Assembly (NCBI GenBank): GCA_947652115.1
Contig: OX393567.1
Coordinates: 23,908,550-23,972,549 of the forward strand
From: Blastomussa wellsi
Taxonomy: Eukaryota > Cnidaria > Anthozoa > Scleractinia > Plerogyridae
Reading direction: 5' to 3'
Length of the DNA: 64,000 bases
Position numbers and translations under genes: made by a program. Under the pieces are notes generated by a model, which worked only from the letters and a program-made list of their open reading frames with translations, made no database searches and had not been told where the DNA came from. Of the stretch, positions 36,413-48,181 are shown piece by piece. Position 1 is the stretch's first letter. The number at the start of each line of letters is the position of its first letter.

Positions 36413-39400
36413 CTACGTCTGTATACCATTCGGCAGCCATCTTGGGATAAAATACGGATAGGTTAGCTGACCCCCGTCCTTTCGTTTCCGGTTTTGTTCC
36501 TGCATGCGAGGTTGGACAACTTGCATTAGGTAACCATAGTAACGATTGACGAGGTTGACAGCCTTAATGTCCTGAAGCTCGTTGCCGTAGTCAAACAAGG
36601 AATCGAAACGGAAGGTTGCCAGGGCATTACTGAAGCCAGCCTCGATCTGGGAATGAAAAAACTTCACTTAAAGTGTTGTTCACTAGATGATTCGTTGAAT
36701 ATATTGCACGGATAATTTCACATGAAAAGGTTGATGTTCTAAATTTTGAACTTTCCAAAAAAAAATTGATGTTTTAATTTCTGCTACGTTTACCTCTGCT
36801 TCATACTGAGACAAACGCCAAGACTGACATTTGTTGGAAATGTTGAAATGCAAGTGTCACACTGCACTTTCTGTTTTTCTTACAACGGTGCAATGATACG
36901 CTGATCGTTGTACTTCTCTTGAGAGCCTGGCGGTACATAATGAGGCGAGGTGTTAAGATGGCAACTAGTAAAAGAACGTTCCATTATAGAGCGTTAAAAG
37001 TATCGAATGGACTGGACTCGAAGCTATTAGAGGGCAATTCCGTAATTCGTGCATTGAAGAGACTCGGGAAAAAAGGAGTGAATGAATTTTTAAACCAAAT
37101 TTGTTGAATCTATTTAATCCCTTTTGTAAATATTTTATCCCCTTTTAAAGATGAATTTTACGTTTAATATTTTAAATTTAATAAGTATTTTATGAGGAGG
37201 ATCAATAAGTATTTGATGATTGCACTTCTGGGTCCAATTGTTCAAAAGCCGATAACATCCGAGTCGCTTTTTCTTTTCTTCTTAAGAATTTTCTCCGATA
37301 TTTTTCTTTTGAGAGAGAGAAAAGTTACTGAATACTGATTGGTTGAGACAGGACATTTTTCACTATTTTTCCCAGGAAATATTATCTTGATCCTGATTAG
37401 ACGAGCGGGGAAATTGTCGTTTCTAAATAGCTGTGTTGTGTTCTTGTGTAAAAGACGGTGTTCTCATGATGTCCCAGCTAGGGGTGACATTGCGATGCCA
37501 GCATCCGCATCATATTCAAGGGAAAAGAGAAAATTTCCCCGTGGTTATGCTCCGGCCTGATGGACTACTTGGGCTCAAAGCATACTTTTACCATGTTTGT
37601 GACAACTCCCAAATATGTGTCTTTCCAAAAGAATTAATGCTTACTTCCTAGTTGAGTGCACGTTACTTACAGCAGAAGTTAGTCTGTTTGGCAGCCTGTA
37701 CACAGAGAATTCCCCTTCTTCCACTCGGGTGTCATTGTACAGTTTAGTCGGAAGGTTGGGAATGTACTCAGCGTAATCTGCCAGCTCGTAGTTAACCGCG
37801 GCGTGCTGGATCGTGACGTGAGAGATTAAGCGGCTAATGATGTCACAGAGTTCTTCTTTCGAATCAATATTCGCAGGCAAACCTTGAATCTGTTCAAAAG
37901 AAAAAGGAAAGAAGTGCTAAATGGGCTTGCTAGAAGAAAAAAACGAAACTTCTAGTGGGACATGGTGTCAGAAGTGGGAAACCACCAGGCCGTCTAGCCC
38001 TTTGGGACTTCAAACTTTAACTAAGTTTCAATTAGAGATAGTACCTCCGGCATCTCACACCTTTGGGGCGATAGATGCAAATTTTTATAATTACTCTTGC
38101 ATTCATCGCATGTTGTAGGGTCAAGGGTCCTGCAAACAAAACAGATGTCTGCCCAGGCCAAGGCCCTTTTGTACCGGAACTTCTTGTTCAAGTTGAGAAA
38201 ATCAGGCCATGTTTGTTCTGTACCTGATGCTAAGAAAATAATAACACTATGTATGGATGCTATATCGTTTCTTGGCATTTACCCTTCCAATTCCTCCGTT
38301 CGGTCCAGTTCCGTCAATTGACACTTCATTGAGGTACGCCTGAAGTTCTATGTCTTCCTTGACGTCTTTATCATCGTTGTAATACCTAAAGATTAGACAC
38401 TTATCGTCAAATTGAAACTATGACAACATTGGCTATAAAACTACACGATTTTACTCGGTACTTTTTTTCAAAACATTTCATTCAGTTATAAAATTCTTAA
38501 CTTTCTCGCTTGACAAAACTGTTCTACGGTATTTCTACCATTCTTGCGCGTCTGCCTCACATGAGATAACGCGCTAAGGTTTATTTGTCTTTTTTTAGTA
38601 GTTGTTACACTAGTTCAACCTCATCGATAATTGGAGATTTGTTAAAAAAAGATAGGTGTCATGCCAAGGGCGTTAGATATTTTGTAAGTAACTAAGTGAA
38701 AGACAGTGTGGAGGTTGACATGACCAACTGGTGAGCAGAACTGGTGTGACCCCCCCCCCCCTCCCCTTTGAAAACTCTGGCTTCGACCATGCATCCACAT
38801 TTAACAACGCTTTCGTGGCAACTCTTAAGTTAATTAAATAAAAATAAATTTGGTTTCACTTACAAGTTGACGTAATTCTCCACCATGTGTTCAATAACTT
38901 CCAATATTTGTATACCATCATCACGGTAGGGGAAGTATGGTATTTGTCGTTTGTCAGCCAGCCCGCGTTTCTTGTAAAGCAAAGAAATGTATAAAAGCTT
39001 AAATGTTATCTGGCAAAGGATGATACAGCCAGATAGAACAGAAAAGTAAAAACAGACCGAGGCAGATTTTCTTTTCATGGTTCTAAAACGGACACTCAAT
39101 TTTTAGCATGATTTTGGAAATGTCAAAAAAGATACATTGATCTTTGGAAGCTGAACAATAATAGTTTTATTTGGAAGAGCAGTACTCGAAAAAGGATTAG
39201 AACCCATTATAGGAAGTGACGTTGGCTAACAATGGCGAGGATGTTTGTGGAATTCCGTCAAGAAATTGATTTTAACCATTTAGTTGGAGCTAGTTAAGTT
39301 GTTATTTCATACACTTATGGGCTATTTCGTGAATTTAAAAAACAATTGCCCGTCTTTTCACGAGCGTCGTGTTTTATGGTATTTTTTCTCGGGTATGCGC

Positions 39401-42400
39401 AAAAGGCAAAATTTGGCGAGTTTTCTTTTCGTTTTGCTGCAGTTGTTGGCCTTCTTCTGGGCTTGCCTGCAGTCCAAAATTTCCTGGGAAAGCGTCGTTC
39501 AAATTAAACAGGAAATTCTTGCCATGGAGTAGCCAAGGGTAGTTGTTGCAATTCTTCCTCCGAGTTTTTTTAGTCAAATTTGTAAGCATTTTCGTGTGCG
39601 TTTTATGCTCAATTAACTCCACTCTGATCTGGATATTATTGGAAATATGTTTTCCTCCTGCAGAGACCGAGCATTGAAGATTCCTGCATTGTTAAAATTT
39701 AATGTTGTAATGCTGAAGATATTTCTTATATTAAATATAAATTGATCCCGCAGGCTTGAAAAAAAAGAGATGTTTAGGTGTGTAGTTTGGAAGCAAGCTG
39801 TACCTTAATGTTTCGTCTGAAATCTGTTACTTCCCATGTGGATAACGGATGTGCATCTCGAAGAAGCCTCACTGCTCCATCGTTTCCATACGCGAATAGA
39901 AGGTCCATGAACCGCTCCTCATTCACTAGTGCAGGAGTTCCAAAGGTGTTGGGGATGACTACCTCACGGCAGTGATACTTTAGTATTTGATGCAGCGGGT
40001 GCAAAGATGACAAGGTTCGTTTTAACGAGACACAGAATGGCTCTACGAAATAATGTACCTGAAACATGGTCAAAGGGTAAAAATTAATTTTTGCACGAGT
40101 GAGGGTTTGCACTGATGACCGCTAATTGCTAAGGCATTAAAAATGATGAAGTAAATGTAATAGATCGCTAAAAATTTCGTGCCATACTCGCGAAGATAGA
40201 ACTGATGATGACGCATCCCCAGTTGCACTTACCTAAGTTTCTTATACCTTGCAGAAGAATACTTTATTTGAAATTGATGGTTATTCATGATCAGTCTGAA
40301 AAGAGTTTCATACCTTAGCAAGGTGCTCAACGATTTGCGCATATCCCAAATCGGTGATTTGAACATTGAGTTTGGCAAGCATCCAGTTGTTTCCGTCTTT
40401 TGGAGTGTACACCACTGAATCTGGGGGAAACAGAGTTCTGTCAGGTGTTGACAAGCCATATCAGTTTGTGACAAATTAATTTATACTGTCCATAATCTAG
40501 CTACCTTGCATAGAAATAAAAAAACAAGGCATATGGAAAAAAGACTGAGATAATGTTCGCTCCAGCTAACATAAACTAAATTGAGAGGGACTGTTAGTTT
40601 TATTAGCATTCTGATTAGAGGGTTTGGTGAATCAGTATCGTGGCAGTGTAGTGGTGAGAGAGGGGATATTAGCACACCAGGGGTTCCGGTTTCGATTCTG
40701 GGTGAGGATTCTAGGCGAGCCGCGAGTTGCGCGGGCGTCAGTAGCGCTCGCAAATTTTCGCTTTAGTTGGGGATTTTGGAGCAAAAAAGAGACTGCTCAC
40801 AGTGTAATAGTCTTCTTGCTTACCAGGTTTGTAGTCCATTTGTATGGCAACCGGAAGAAGTTCATTATATCCACCAACTTTCGCAGACGCAAAAAGAGTA
40901 ATGGGAGAAAGAAAGTTCCACATGGTCCTTCGTGGATCCTGATCTGTCAGGTCTGGCGATCTCTTCATGTCATCACACAACTCATAACGAAGAGCATAGA
41001 TGCGACCATCGTTAATAACCTTAAAATTAAAATAGGCCACCACGCAGTCAATTTTTGCTGTAAATAAATTATTCCTGATAAAACGCCAGGAAAGTTAAGG
41101 AGTCATCCAGGTTATCGTTGCTGTAATCATCACTTCATTTAATAAATTTTATTTTGATTTGGCCTATTGTAATTAGACAGTTGATATTTGTATCGTAAAG
41201 CGCGAGAGAGCATCGTCTTATTACGATTTTCGCGCAAGAGAAGTTCTAATTAAATATTATTGATAATGAGAAGTACTGTTAGCTATTGTGTAGTCAATAA
41301 GGAAGTAAAAACTGTCAGTTAAAGGAAGGAGTGCTCGTTATGTGAATAAAAATAAAAGGAAAACGTACATCCTCCAGAGAATCTTTAATTTTCAGAACCC
41401 CTTGTACAGCGGCTCCCCAGTCAAATTCGGAATTGAGTTTTTCCTTCAACTCGTTCCAGTCCAGGCCCAGTTCTTGCTCTGAAGAGATAATAGATGTCTT
41501 CATTAATAAATTTGCCTTGTTCCTTAAGCCAGGTACTGACGAACCGAAGGCCAGGTTCTCCAAAGCTGGGTCAAAATAGTTAGGGTAATTCAAAATTTGA
41601 ATTCAGATATGAAAGCTTGAAAAGCAAATCCAGTTTAATTCTTTTTGTCCATAATTTGATGTTTGGATGCTCTTAAGAATAGAAAATTATTTAAGAAAAA
41701 GCTTCATCATCATCACCTCCTTTATTTAAATAGTTTTAGGTTTAAAGCTTAGAGCTTGTGGGGTCGTGTGAAAATAGTTATAATGCAAGACAACGCTTTT
41801 GCACAAAACCAGGATTAAACTTTAAACCCAGGTTAGCGCTAATCGGCTTTCGAACATCTGGGCCCAGGAGAAAAAGAGAGTACAATTTGTCTATAGAGTG
41901 TGCTCGCGTGACGTCACGGCGGCCATGTTGGAGGATTGCCACAAAGAAATGGTAGCCATGTTGGAGGAGCGAACGAGTCTTTTGGGAATTGAACTCCGTT
42001 TTTATGCAAATTCTTTCTTTCACCTATTTGAGAAGATTCTTGATTTTGTGCTCTGACCCGATATGAAAACCAGTTATGACGTCATTAGTTATCTAACCAG
42101 GATAATGCAAAATTGAACGAGAGAAGATGTGGAAATATTGGAGCTTCTGGGGCTTGCCCTCCTGCATGGACGGCGGATTTATCATGTGATCGTTTGTTGC
42201 AACAGGTCTATTATGAAAGTGTATTAGATTTTACCTTTACAAATACCCCATTGATATTGGTCATTCGTAGCGCACCATGGTTCAGAGTAGTCTATTGTTG
42301 CACATTCATTATATTCCAGTCCTTTGTAGGTGAAAGGGAAATGACACCATTCGCCTTTCTTTGTCTGGACAGTGCAGTCCTTTGCTTCTAAAAAGTAAAA

Positions 42401-45312
42401 GGCATCTGTTTAGTTTAAGCATGATAAGACAATTGAAACGAGGTTAAATGACAAAGTGATGTAGATTGGTAGTGTCTTTGTGTTGGGGATGGTATGTCAT
42501 AAAATAACGTAAAACGTTGGATTCAAAAGACAAAATGGCGCCAAAACAAGACGGTAAGTTTGCCAAGAATGGTATTCATAAAGGCACAAGCATTAATTAT
42601 GATTTCTTCCAACAAAGCAACATTTTCCTAAAAATTCCAAAAGACTGGAAAACCTCTCAAGTTTTCAAAACTGACCCGATGATATTAAAATCAGATGACA
42701 GTTGGCCTCGACCTAAAAGGTCACTCGAAAACTCTGAAAAGTCCTTATGCGTTTTCGATAATGCTGCGCACTACGGATCCGAGACAGCGGCATGTATTTT
42801 CATGCAGTAAAGTGACAAGATAAAGAAAATGCGAATGACTCTATGCATGACTGGCTAATTTGATCACCAAGTAGCCTTTTGAAGGGTAAATATGAGAATT
42901 GTATCAAGAATCCGAGGGCGCAGCAGCACGAGAATAGCCATCATTTGAAGGTGTTAGAATTTTGAAGAGAATTTCGTGTAAACGAGGCTTGCTCAGTGGA
43001 GTGACTGCGTATTTAAACACGTTTTAAGGCATTTCCTGGACTTTATTGCAGATAAGGTATTATCAACTCACCTTCTTCGCCGTTGTCATTTTCTAAATAA
43101 TGAGAAACAAACAAATAAATAATTGAACACAATAACTCAAAGTGAGAACTTTGCGAAAACAAATCAATTGAATACCTCATTTTACAGTTGTGTCCCGAGT
43201 TACCAAGCCTTTGAGTGGAAGTGAGGCTCTTGCTTTTGATATGTAAATACAACTGTTCTTATGCTAACCAGTTTGTGGTCTTTATTATGACAAGGTCATC
43301 TGAAGTCTCGCTTTCATACAGAGGCCTGGTTACATTTCACAGAACTGTAAAATGGTCTGTTACAAATACTTATTACCCGTGCACACTCCCCATTGGCCGT
43401 CGTATTTTTCTGTAGTTGAACACCAAGGTTTATAAGAACGGACATTGGTACACTCGTGGTAAACTTGATTACGATATGTAAAGGGAAAATGGCACCATCT
43501 TCCGTCTTCCGTTTTCACAGTGCATTTGCCTTTTTTTGTAAAAAATATTAAAATCGAATAAGCGCTTTCCTAACTATAATAAAGACATCATCACAAAATA
43601 CAAATTGACTCCAGATATTTAATATATAACCTGTACAAAGCTCTTTGCAGGTAATATTGAGGGAGATATAAATAAGCTTTTAAAAAACTGCACAATTTCT
43701 GGATGCTAATGAGCCCCTACATTGCTTGTAAAATTTCAGTTTTTTAACCCGGCACAGAAAAAGTACAGCGACCTCAAAATGTGATAGCGAAAGCTAATCA
43801 CACTATGTTCTTTCTAACCTGCGATCAGTCAGGTGTCGTTTTTGGTAAACAGCTATGTTCCCCTCTCAATATTCAGAATTGATTTGTAATTCGATTCAGA
43901 GGTTGAAACTGGTATGCTAATGAGGCAAATTTTGTGAACAAGGCCCTCTTTGAAGGATAAATGAAACAAGCCTCGCATATGCATCAACAATAAACAATGG
44001 TTATTTCAATAACAATAAAAACAAAATAGTACCTTTGTTGTGAATCGTCACCCGTTTGATTGACATGGGGTTAGTTCCTGCCAAGCGCTGCTGAGTGAAA
44101 AACTTATCAGTGATCCATTCAGTTTTGTCGTTAATAAAGGCCTCGTATTTGGACGGTAACCTCACATTATCCTAGGAACGAATAAGACGATCGACCGTGT
44201 GAGGAATTGAAAATAAACATTCAGGTAAGTGGATATAGCACTGAAACGAAGAAATCTCTCATAAAATTGTTTTATAATCGGACTCTAGCCTGTTGTGTTA
44301 AAGAATCTTTGCCGGTGAAGATAAGGGCAAGCTGCCACGAACTAAGTTCCTCGGCACCGACTGGAGGTTAAACTGAACAGACAAAACAAAATATGCAGCT
44401 ATATTTACCCCAATTGCTGGTTCCAGAGCTGACTGGAAAAACTCCGACAACAGAAGGTATTCTGACATGTGTTTTATCTCTTGTCCATGCGTCAAGTTAA
44501 TGTACTTCACTCCAATTATATTGCTCGCTAGTGCTACCCCAAGGTAAGCAGTTGTGTAGTATCTCGTGAACGGGTCTTTCATAGCAACTGCTCCCAGTTC
44601 CCCCATGGTCATGTTTAACAAAGCAAAGCCGTGCAAAGCAGGGTCAAGTTTCAAAGTGTATATCTTCTTGTTTCGAGCAAGAGCAGCATTCCTGATGACC
44701 CTACACACAGAAGTAGAGTGCTGAGGAAGAGACACGTCGCAGCGAAGGGCCGAGGCATACCTGTAATAAAACGTTTTCCTTACGTTCAATGTGCAGATCC
44801 ATTACTTGGTTTACTTTATAAAAAGTACCCTTAGCTTGAAGTTGAGACTGCTTCCACTGCGACTCTGAGATGGCAGTTTCGTATGATTAAACAGGAACAA
44901 CCTGTAACCTGACGAGGGAATTTCTCGTTTAATTCCACCTCAAAGTTGCCAACGAATACAAGAACGGAAATCCAAATAGCAGTAGAGCCTGCGTTCAGCT
45001 GTTTGCACGCAGCCTAGGCCGGACATTGAAAGAATTTACTATGTTGTCACATGGTAAAAGATGTTCAATATTGGTTTTGGAAGCAAGCAAATGCCTTGTT
45101 TCTTTCTTGAAAGGATTGCATTGGTCGCCTACAGTAATGCGGGTTTGTGATTACAACGCCTTTTCATAGTTTGCAGTGGCAATTGCTCTAATTAAATTTC
45201 ATAAGGATTCTTGATATTTAGGGCTGTTACAAGCGACTGGTAACGGAAATATACATTTAACATACCTTATTAAGCCTCCGATTAAACATAGCAGCACAAC
45301 TACAAGCTTCAT
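36413..45312 (-). CDS. LOX-B: secreted lipoxygenase with two inserted FN2 domains
   Basis: Minus-strand exons, 5' to 3': 45266-45312, 44409-44760, 44033-44171, 43377-43529, 43072-43092, 42235-42387, 41369-41478, 40824-41019, 40314-40420, 39804-40058, 38864-38970, 38283-38385, 37671-37889, 36413-36646. All junctions GT-AG and in phase; 731 residues. Signal peptide MKLVVVLLCLIGGLI. FN2 domains are on exons 4 and 6, joined by a 21-bp acidic micro-exon (NDNGEE). The catalytic core keeps His423, 428, 446, 455 and 610 and Asn614. The Coffa position is Gly466 and the C-terminus is GIQT. Last-exon and iron-motif exons are very close to LOX-A. There is no clear counterpart of LOX-A's second micro-exon; a missed tiny exon between 41479 and 42234 is possible. 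Confidence 0.87.
36919..37107 (+). pseudogene. Possible retroelement ORF remnant
   Basis: Short frame with RTFHYRALKVSNGLDS and a basic helix-like tail, loosely like the end of a LINE reverse-transcriptase ORF, with Ser where Trp is usual. Lies in the LOX-B last intron, antisense. Weak call. Confidence 0.3.
37535..37600 (+). mobile_element. SINE tail fragment
   Basis: TGCTCCGGCCTGATGGACTAC followed by CTCAAAGCATACTTT resembles the 3' end of the SINE family at 8818 and 54668. Short remnant in a LOX-B intron. Confidence 0.4.
39100..39240 (-). repeat. Interspersed repeat shared by LOX-B and LOX-C introns
   Basis: 39100-39240 and 51150-51300 are diverged reverse complements: CATGATTTTGGAAAT with ATTTCCAAAATCATG, GATCTTTGGAAGCTGAACAA with TTGTTCAGCTTCCAAAGATC, and GAGCAGTACTCG with CGAGTACTGCTC. 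They sit in different introns, so they are independent insertions and not inherited with the gene duplication. Confidence 0.65.
40640..40760 (+). mobile_element. SINE-like remnant in LOX-B intron
   Basis: GTAGTGGTGAGAGAGGGGATATTAGC...GGGGTTCCGGTTTCGATTCTGG has tRNA-like A- and B-box spacing. A relative, GTCTAGGGGTGAGAGAGGGATGTTAGC...GGGTTTGATTCTGG, is at 1830-1885 in intron 1 of the kringle gene. Confidence 0.45.
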
Positions 45313-45381
45313 GCTCAAAGCAGATGAAGAGGAATCGTGGCTTGAACTTTCCGAGCGTCCACCAACCCTGTTTGTAGCGTG

Positions 45382-45390
45382 CCTTTTATA
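45382..45390 (-). promoter_or_regulatory. LOX-B TATA box
   Basis: TATAAAAGG on the minus strand lies 70-78 bases upstream of the LOX-B ATG, leaving room for a short 5' UTR. The start at 45312 was chosen because the signal peptide begins there; the longer open frame upstream runs through the TATA box. Confidence 0.6.
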
Positions 45391-48181
45391 GCACAAACGG
45401 GTTCAATGAACGCTGTTTTGCCATCTGGAAATTTAAATTTTAAATTTTGTTCTCGGAACTTGAGGCCGCGACTAAAATTTTAGAGAAAAAAAAAACAATG
45501 GCCAATCAACAGCTACTGCGGTGAAATTGTTAGCACAACAGCTTTGCACGAACTATTAGCTGTTTCGTGATAGGCTCTGATACATTTCTCGGGGGCTTTT
45601 TGAAAAGCAAAAATTAGGGTTTACCTCGGTGTAACAACCTGTGACTTTTTTCTTTGTTTTTGAGCTGTTGTTTCTGTGTTCTGTATTGTTTCGAGGTTTT
45701 TTGTTGTCTTGTTCGTCCTTTGTTTTACGTCAATCGTGAGCCAGTCACAGTCAGGTTCTTACACCGAGGATGAGCCAAAAATTAGGTCCCCAAATTCTGG
45801 CTTTTGGGATGAATATGTTTATCCTTTGGATGTCCCAGTGCGGGAATAATAATCATGAGCTTGCCCTCCAGCATGGCGGATATTGTACCATGTTACCGTT
45901 TGCTGTAAAAGGCCTATTCTATAATTAACCTTGGCGTAGGAACGGCTCATGTTCGTTCTATTGTATCACTCTATTGTACAAGATGCAAATGACTCCTTTG
46001 TTTGTCGTTTTTGCTTTTGTGCTACCCATTATGACGTCAGCTGTGTAGTTTTACATGGATCACAAACCGTAAGAACATGCGACTGTTTTCTTTGTTATGT
46101 AGCTATTGTGTTTTTGTTCTATATTCTTGTTGTCTTGTATGTTCGTTCTTTGCTTCGTAACTCCGAAAAAAAAGCGAGCCGTTTGCTATCTTTTTTGGTG
46201 GCATTTTCGTGGTTTTGATGCCCGTAAATCAGGTATCAAGGACGCCTTTTCATCGATTTGAAGGGCTTTACAAACCCAGAAAAGTGCAGCTTCACACAAC
46301 TTTATAATACAGTAAAGTTGCGGAGTCCCTTACCAGGACTTACGCCTTTGTAAAGGCGCGTAATGTTCAACTTTACTTCTACGTAAAGATGCGTGAAGTT
46401 CCGTAAGTTGCCATAGCTTTACGGAAGAGTGAAGTTGCCATTTCGTACTGTGGTACGTCACTGGTGAGTATCACAGGTTCTTACACCGGGCCAAACAAGT
46501 TGTTAACTTTAGCACTTGTTTGCACTATCTTGTTTTCTAATTAGGTTATTGTTGAACCAGTTCAGTCTGCCTCAAAAAACGAAGTTCGCATTCACGTTTT
46601 ACAACAGACACATTAACGATGAAATTTGCCAAATGTCACCAAAATGTCCGCTAGTGAGAATGGACAATTTAGACTTTTCGATTTGATCCATGTTGTGGCT
46701 GACTCTTTTCAGTTTTGTCTGTGATTTGAGTGTGATTTGAACATACATGTACGTAGTAGTCGTCAAACTGTGTGCGTCATGCAAGTGAGAGAGATACTAC
46801 AAAAACAGTCAACGCGGTGGCCGTGTTTGTCGTCACCAAAGTATAGCACGAAAATGCTCCTGCACATGACTGAAAATTCTCAAACTCATTACTTATCCAT
46901 CAGATCTCATCCGCTGCGCGTCGTATCTTCAACTCTCGACTCGGTGTTTGGAAATTTGATGCAAAATGTCTGTAGTGTTTGATATATTACATGAAAAACC
47001 TCTCCAACCTGGTTATCAAGCACCGTTTGAAGCCGAGCTGGCCTGGTTACCCAGACCTCGCCTTAATGTTTCTGTTGTTAAATCTTGATGTCAGTCATAT
47101 GCGAACTGGACTTTTGTTTTTCTGTTCCATATTGTTTCGAGTTTTTTTGCTGTCTTGGTTTTTTACGTCACTGGTGATTTTCACAGGTTTTTACACCAAG
47201 GATGAGCCCCGGTAACCGAGTTCTAGCCATCGGGATGAAAATGTTGCCATATCAGCACGAAGACCAAGTTTAATTCATCTGGTTTTCAAGAATTCCCGAA
47301 TGTAATAAAGAATAGCTGTTCAAATTTTGTTTCTACATTTTGGTTCCGAGTTACTTTAATTTACGTACGATGTTTGTGCTACAACTTTCGGAATAGTTCT
47401 TAGAATTTCAGGTTTAGCTCGTAGATTTACTTCGCCGAAAGCAAGTCTTCGCTTAAACATTTTTTTAGTTGTTATGCAGTGGAAGCTGAATTAATAAATA
47501 AAAATTTTGGCTTTGTTTTTTTATGAAAAAAATAAATATACGTCAGTTTGTAAGGATATGCCCTGTATCTCGACCATGAATGTCTTTATCACATTGTCAA
47601 ATTTGTGACGTACTCACTCAGCTATCGCCTCGTGAGCCTTTACCAAATTGGACAATATGATGACGAATTTCATGGTCGATTACAGGACATACCTTTACAA
47701 ACTAACGGCTATTTGTTAAATGGCAAATGGGTATGGGCCAAATGGCAGTCATTTGATAAACCAAAGAACTCCGGAACTCCTTGAGCTCAACAAATGACAT
47801 CTTTTTCATTGCCTTGGAGCCCAAAACAACCAAGTCAACACTTAGTATCAGCATTGCAGGTTTTTATGTGCTAGCTGCAGTTTCGTTTTAGCTAATTAGA
47901 TGTTTTGTCGACGGATCCTTCGCGCCTGTACTAGCAGCATTATCGTTCGCGGTTCTTTGCAGATTTCACGAAAACGAACAACAGGACAAGCGCTTGTACC
48001 TTTAATTTTCAGATCTCAGCTACACATTAAGACAGCAACTGTCTTCTTTGAAACTTCTGAAGACTCGCACCAACTTAACACAAAGAAAACAGTCAAACCA
48101 TGCCCTTATTTTTAGCCCTCTAGCATTGCAATCTCTGTAACATTGAAATGTAGCGTACACTACAGCTACTAAGCCCCCAGC
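45391..48181. other. Spacer between LOX-C 3' end and LOX-B promoter
   Basis: No supported gene. TCACAGGTTCTTACACC-type segments followed by GATGAGCC and GGGATGAA.ATGTT recur at about 45750, 46470 and 47180, so a diverged local repeat fills much of it. 46310-46445 is rich in GTAAAGTTG/CAACTTTAC inverted motifs. 47535-47720 has an inverted pair around GGTCGAGATACAGGGCATAT-like sequence. Confidence 0.45.

Noticed and set aside
42517..42810. 97-codon antisense frame in a LOX-B intron
   Set aside because: It begins with a plausible MDSKDKMAPK, but has no recognisable domain and lies in repeat-like intron DNA opposite LOX-B.
45313..45396. Longer LOX-B start at 45396 (MCYKRHATN...)
   Set aside because: That frame runs through a TATA box, and the signal peptide starts at the downstream ATG (45312).
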